Assembly (NCBI GenBank): GCA_017513095.1
Contig: JAFWDJ010000005.1
Span: 44,557-108,556, forward strand
DNA from: Clostridia bacterium
GTDB taxonomy: Bacteria; Bacillota; Clostridia; Oscillospirales; RGIG577
Reading direction: 5' to 3'
DNA length: 64,000 nt
Within the stretch, counting starts at the first letter, position 1. The number at the start of each line of letters is the position of its first letter. Below the pieces are notes generated by a model that worked only from the letters and a program-made list of their open reading frames with translations, was not told the origin of the DNA and did no database searches. This document shows positions 61,418 to 64,000 of the stretch, one piece after another. The position numbers were made by a program, and so were the translations under genes.

Positions 61418-62077
61418 ATGGGCAGGATAAATATTGCGATAGACGGACCGGCAGGCGCGGGAAAATCAACGATAGCGAAGGCCATAGCGAAAAGGCGCGG
61501 TATCATGTATCTTGACACGGGCAGCCTTTACAGGGCGTTTGCGCTTTTTGCGATAAGAAACAACGTCGAGCCGAAGGAACGCCTCAAAATCGAGGAGCTT
61601 ATCTCGCAGGCGAAAATCGAGCTCGAATATATCGACGGTGAGCAGCACGTAATACTCAACGGCGAGGACGTGACGTCCCAGATACGCACTGCCGAGGTTT
61701 CGACGTGCGCGTCGGAGGTGTCGGCTCTCGACTGCGTGCGTGCGTTCCTTTTAGACCTTCAGAGAAACATAGCAAAGGAAAACGACTGCGTGCTCGACGG
61801 GCGCGACATAGGCACCGTTGTGCTCCCCGACGCGCAGAAGAAGATATATCTTACGGCGGCGCCCGAGGCGCGCGCGCTTCGCCGGTATAAAGAGATGATC
61901 GCAAACGGCGACACCGTTGAATACAACGACGTCCTGAGAGACGTTCTGTACCGCGACCAAAACGATTCCACGCGGGCGAACGCACCCTTAAAGCGCGCCG
62001 AGGACGCCACGGTCGTGGATTCCACAAATCTCACTTTGGAGGAGACTATAGACGCCGTTGATAAAATTATAGGATGA
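61418..62077 (+). CDS. cmk: cytidylate kinase
   Basis: Phosphorylates CMP and dCMP for nucleotide salvage. 219 residues from the ATG at 61418 after AAGGGGTG. The P-loop is IDGPAGAGKSTIAKA; the CMP-binding segments YLDTGSLYRAF and DGRDIGTVVLPDA are present, and the lid region RYKEMIANGD follows. It is followed by plsC after 52 bp, the usual clostridial order; ispH and rpsA, often next, are absent. Confidence 0.96.
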   Translation: MGRINIAIDGPAGAGKSTIAKAIAKRRGIMYLDTGSLYRAFALFAIRNNVEPKERLKIEELISQAKIELEYIDGEQHVILNGEDVTSQIRTAEVSTCASEVSALDCVRAFLLDLQRNIAKENDCVLDGRDIGTVVLPDAQKKIYLTAAPEARALRRYKEMIANGDTVEYNDVLRDVLYRDQNDSTRANAPLKRAEDATVVDSTNLTLEETIDAVDKIIG

Positions 62078-62129
62078 GCCCCGGTCGGGGAGACGGCAGC
62101 TACAATTTCCTTATGAAGGGAAGATACAG

Positions 62130-62705
62130 ATGTTCTATAAAGTGTTCAGGGCGGTATGCTCCGTTATTTTAAGATTTTACTATTCCATTGATATAATGTG
62201 CGAGAGCAGCGAGGCCGATTTTGAGGGCGGCGCGATAGTGTGCGCGAACCACTCGACCAATCTCGACCCAGTGCTTGTCGGCATAACCGTGCCCAAACAG
62301 GTGCATTTCATGGCTAAAAAAGAACTGTTTGAGGGCAGGATAAGGAATTATTTCATGAATATTCTCGGAGCGTTCCCCGTAAGCCGCGGAGAAAACGATA
62401 TAAAATCAATGAAAACGGCCATCCGCGTAGTTAAAGAGGGCGGCGTTTTGGGATTGTTCCCCGAGGGCACGCGCAATACGACGGGCGAGGAGCTCGAGGC
62501 AAAGGCGGGTGTCGGATTTATCGTTGCAAAAACGGGGCGCCCCGTCATACCGATAACGATACGCAGCGGCGTGAAATTCCGCTCAAAGGTGTCTATAACC
62601 GTCGGTAAGGCCATGAGCTTTTCCGAATACGAGGGACGTAAGCTTACGGGCGAGGATTATCGCGCGATAAGCGGTCTGATAATGAGTAAAATAAGAGAAA
62701 ACTGA
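62130..62705 (+). CDS. plsC: 1-acyl-sn-glycerol-3-phosphate acyltransferase family
   Basis: 191-residue membrane-associated acyltransferase that would make phosphatidic acid from lysophosphatidic acid. The catalytic HX4D motif is in ANHSTNLDPVL, and the phosphate-binding motif FPEGTRN is intact. A hydrophobic N-terminal segment anchors it. The ribosome binding site is GAAGGGAAG. Confidence 0.92.
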   Translation: MFYKVFRAVCSVILRFYYSIDIMCESSEADFEGGAIVCANHSTNLDPVLVGITVPKQVHFMAKKELFEGRIRNYFMNILGAFPVSRGENDIKSMKTAIRVVKEGGVLGLFPEGTRNTTGEELEAKAGVGFIVAKTGRPVIPITIRSGVKFRSKVSITVGKAMSFSEYEGRKLTGEDYRAISGLIMSKIREN

Positions 62706-62741
62706 ATATAACCGTGAATTAAACAAATTTTCGTTTTTTCG

Positions 62742-62770
62742 TTGCAAAAATTAAGAATATTCGCTAAAAT
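62742..62770 (+). promoter_or_regulatory. sigma-A promoter for the C-terminal lipoprotein gene
   Basis: TTGCAA (62742-62747), 17-bp spacer, TAAAAT (62765-62770). Inverted arms AAGAATATTC (62753-62762) and GAATATTCTT (62784-62793) flank the -10 box and may be an operator. Confidence 0.75.
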
Positions 62771-62823
62771 ATATTATAGAGGTGAATATTCTTTTTTATT
62801 AAAAATTTTAAGGAGGCGACAAA

Positions 62824-63537
62824 ATGAAAAATGCAAAGAAGATCGTTGCGCTGACCATCGCGGTTTTAATGATCGCGGTCCTGCTTACGGGCTGCGGCGG
62901 CGGAGGCAGCAGCAGTCAGGCTGAAACGGGCTATGAGGGCACCTACGTATCCGTAAAGGTCGAGGCTTTCGGGTTTGATATGACCGGCTCCGACGCAGAG
63001 GGCTTCACACTGACGCTTGACAAGGGCGGCAAGGGTGTAATGGATATCGAAGGCGACTCGTCGAACATCAAGTGGAAGCTTGACGGCAACGCAATAACCA
63101 TCGAGGCAGGCGGCGATAAGATGACCGGTACGGTCGAGGGCGACACCGTATACATCGAGGACCTCGGCGGCATGGGAATGAACATCCTGTTTGCAAAGGA
63201 AGGCTCGGAGGCGGCTAATCCCGCAAATTATGTAAGCGAAGACGATGCGACTTACGTTGGCGTATGGCAGTCGGCAGCCGTTTATGACGTTGAGGGCAAC
63301 GACGCGTCCGCGGAGATCGCGCCCGATGCTTACTACATGGAATTATACGCTGACAAGAGCGCAGTCGTATACTTCAATGGCAACGATATGGGTCAGCAGG
63401 CATGGTCCACCTTCGGTGACCTCGGCATGATAGACGACCTGAACGTTATGTGGGAAGCAAACGAGGACGGCTCGATTACCGTATCTTATTACGAGGACGA
63501 CTATTACTTTGATTTCGTCTGCGTTAAGTACGAGTAA
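62824..63537 (+). CDS. lipoprotein of unknown function
   Basis: 237 residues. Signal peptide MKNAKKIVALTIAVLMIAVL with the lipobox LTGC (Cys24), then a Gly/Ser linker. Two lipocalin-like or DUF5640-like beta repeats follow: GYEGTYVSVKVEAFGF...GNAITIEAGGDKMTGTVEGD and TYVGVWQSAAVYDVEG...GSITVSYYEDDYYFDFVCVK. No catalytic motif. The ribosome binding site is AAGGAGG. Promoter, flanking inverted repeat and terminator make it a single-gene unit. Confidence 0.8.
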   Translation: MKNAKKIVALTIAVLMIAVLLTGCGGGGSSSQAETGYEGTYVSVKVEAFGFDMTGSDAEGFTLTLDKGGKGVMDIEGDSSNIKWKLDGNAITIEAGGDKMTGTVEGDTVYIEDLGGMGMNILFAKEGSEAANPANYVSEDDATYVGVWQSAAVYDVEGNDASAEIAPDAYYMELYADKSAVVYFNGNDMGQQAWSTFGDLGMIDDLNVMWEANEDGSITVSYYEDDYYFDFVCVKYE

Positions 63538-63577
63538 AAAGATTCCGCGCGTGTAAAAACACAATAAAATCCGGATA

Positions 63578-63612
63578 AAAAGGCATGGGGCGCACATCGC
63601 CCCGTGCCTTTT
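63578..63612 (+). terminator. Rho-independent terminator
   Basis: 15-bp stem AAAAGGCATGGGGCG / CGCCCCGTGCCTTTT (one T-G pair) with a 5-base loop. Confidence 0.88.
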
Positions 63613-63656
63613 AGCTTTAAGCGAAAATACAATTTTTCGTTTTTTTAAAAAAGTGC

Positions 63657-63685
63657 TTGACAAATCAATATAAGCGTCCTATACT
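63657..63685 (+). promoter_or_regulatory. consensus sigma-A promoter for tRNA-Leu
   Basis: Perfect TTGACA (63657-63662), 17-bp spacer, TATACT (63680-63685), 15 bp before the tRNA. Confidence 0.9.
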
Positions 63686-63700
63686 GTTAGAGTACCTTAT

Positions 63701-63783
63701 GCGACTGTGGCGGAACAGGCAGACGCGCACGTTTGAGGGGCGTGTGGGCAACCGTACCGGTTCAAGTCCGGTCAGTCGCACCA
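63701..63783 (+). tRNA. tRNA-Leu (anticodon GAG)
   Basis: Acceptor arms GCGACTG / CAGTCGC with encoded CCA. The anticodon arm CACGT-TTGAGGG-GCGTG carries GAG at 63735-63737. The T arm is ACCGG-TTCAAGT-CCGGT. A long variable loop, as expected for leucine, is present. Length 83 with CCA. Confidence 0.95.
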
Positions 63784-63789
63784 AAGCTT

Positions 63790-63823
63790 ATCATGCCGCT
63801 GGGTTTACCGGCGGCATGATTTT
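63790..63823 (+). terminator. terminator after tRNA-Leu
   Basis: Stem ATCATGCCGC / GCGGCATGAT with a short T-run (TTT). Confidence 0.6.
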
Positions 63824-63892
63824 GCGTAAAATTGGATTCCGACCTCTTTGAAAATACTTAAAAAAACTTTTAAAAAAAGTTTAAAAAGGGTA

Positions 63893-63921
63893 TTGACAAG
63901 GAGGAAAGGAAGTGGTATTCT
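63893..63921 (+). promoter_or_regulatory. rRNA operon promoter
   Basis: Perfect TTGACA (63893-63898), 17-bp spacer, TATTCT (63916-63921), preceded by A/T tracts (63851-63888) like an UP element. The leader contains ACCTTAAAAATTGAACA (63953-63969), similar to the boxA-like leader motif of clostridial rrn operons. Confidence 0.85.
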
Positions 63922-63990
63922 AATAAAGCTGTTGCGAAAGACAGCGAGATTGAACCTTAAAAATTGAACAACGAAAAAGCTCTAGTTAAT

Positions 63991-64000
63991 GAATTTGAGA
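63991..64000 (+). rRNA. probable 5' edge of 16S rRNA (cut by window end)
   Basis: The last bases, GAATTTGAGA, match the beginning of bacterial 16S rRNA just before the conserved GTTTGATC block, and follow a typical rrn leader. Only about 10 bases are inside the window. Confidence 0.5.

Noticed and set aside
63657..63851. 64-residue plus-strand frame over the tRNA
   Set aside because: It spans the tRNA-Leu gene and its promoter.

Overview
The window looks like chromosomal DNA of a spore-forming, anaerobic Gram-positive bacterium of the class Clostridia, possibly a gut lineage. The evidence is an alpha/beta-type small acid-soluble spore protein, a GerW/YtfJ-family sporulation protein, rubredoxin/rubrerythrin oxygen-stress proteins, clean Gram-positive ribosome binding sites and sigma-A promoters, lipoproteins with Gram-positive lipoboxes, and very large BspA-like secreted proteins. 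Base composition looks above 50% GC by eye, so many long antisense reading frames are only shadows of real genes. No phage, transposase or CRISPR array is visible.

Layout. 1-3.9 kb: threonine/lysine branch of aspartate metabolism (ACT protein, hom, thrB, lysC); lysC carries an internal Shine-Dalgarno and in-frame start that could give a separate regulatory chain. 4.1-4.4 kb: a 51-residue membrane protein with its own promoter and terminator. 4.5-8.8 kb: lon, the ribosome-assembly GTPase engB/ysxC, and lysA. 9.1-27.6 kb: four huge secreted repeat proteins in a row (beta-helix, amidase plus C-type lectin, and two leucine-rich-repeat proteins) that share modules and one nearly identical 156-bp DNA segment. 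27.7-31.6 kb (minus strand): an unrecognised four-gene envelope cluster (DUF3298-like lipoprotein, two paralogous anchored proteins, DUF4428-like zinc-ribbon protein). 31.8 kb: SASP. 32.3-42.9 kb: a hypothetical protein, GNAT, tryptophanase/tyrosine phenol-lyase family enzyme, lipoproteins, small membrane protein, CPBP protease, ferredoxin-type aldo/keto reductase, a dicarboxylate-symporter-like protein with an ATPase-like N-terminus, VanX-like dipeptidase and Ogt. 43-45.7 kb: a lactate-dehydrogenase-family enzyme (minus) and two rubredoxin/rubrerythrin proteins.

45.8-52 kb is the most unusual part: a Nudix hydrolase followed by a probable operon of GNAT, an 844-residue protein that joins three ADP-ribose-processing domains (PARG-like macrodomain, ADP-ribosylglycohydrolase, NADAR), two rhodaneses (one cytosolic, one lipoprotein), an EamA transporter and a histidine phosphatase. 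52.1-53.8 kb: a strongly promoted TPP enzyme. 54-59.1 kb: AI-2E transporter, site-2 protease, scpA, scpB, DUF2953, gerW and rluB, a cell-cycle/sporulation cluster. 59.3-62.7 kb: RpiR-type regulator, BaiN-like flavoprotein, cmk, plsC. The window closes with a lipoprotein, a tRNA-Leu(GAG), and the promoter and leader of an rRNA operon whose 16S gene begins at or just beyond the last base.

All function calls are from reading the sequence; no database search was run.
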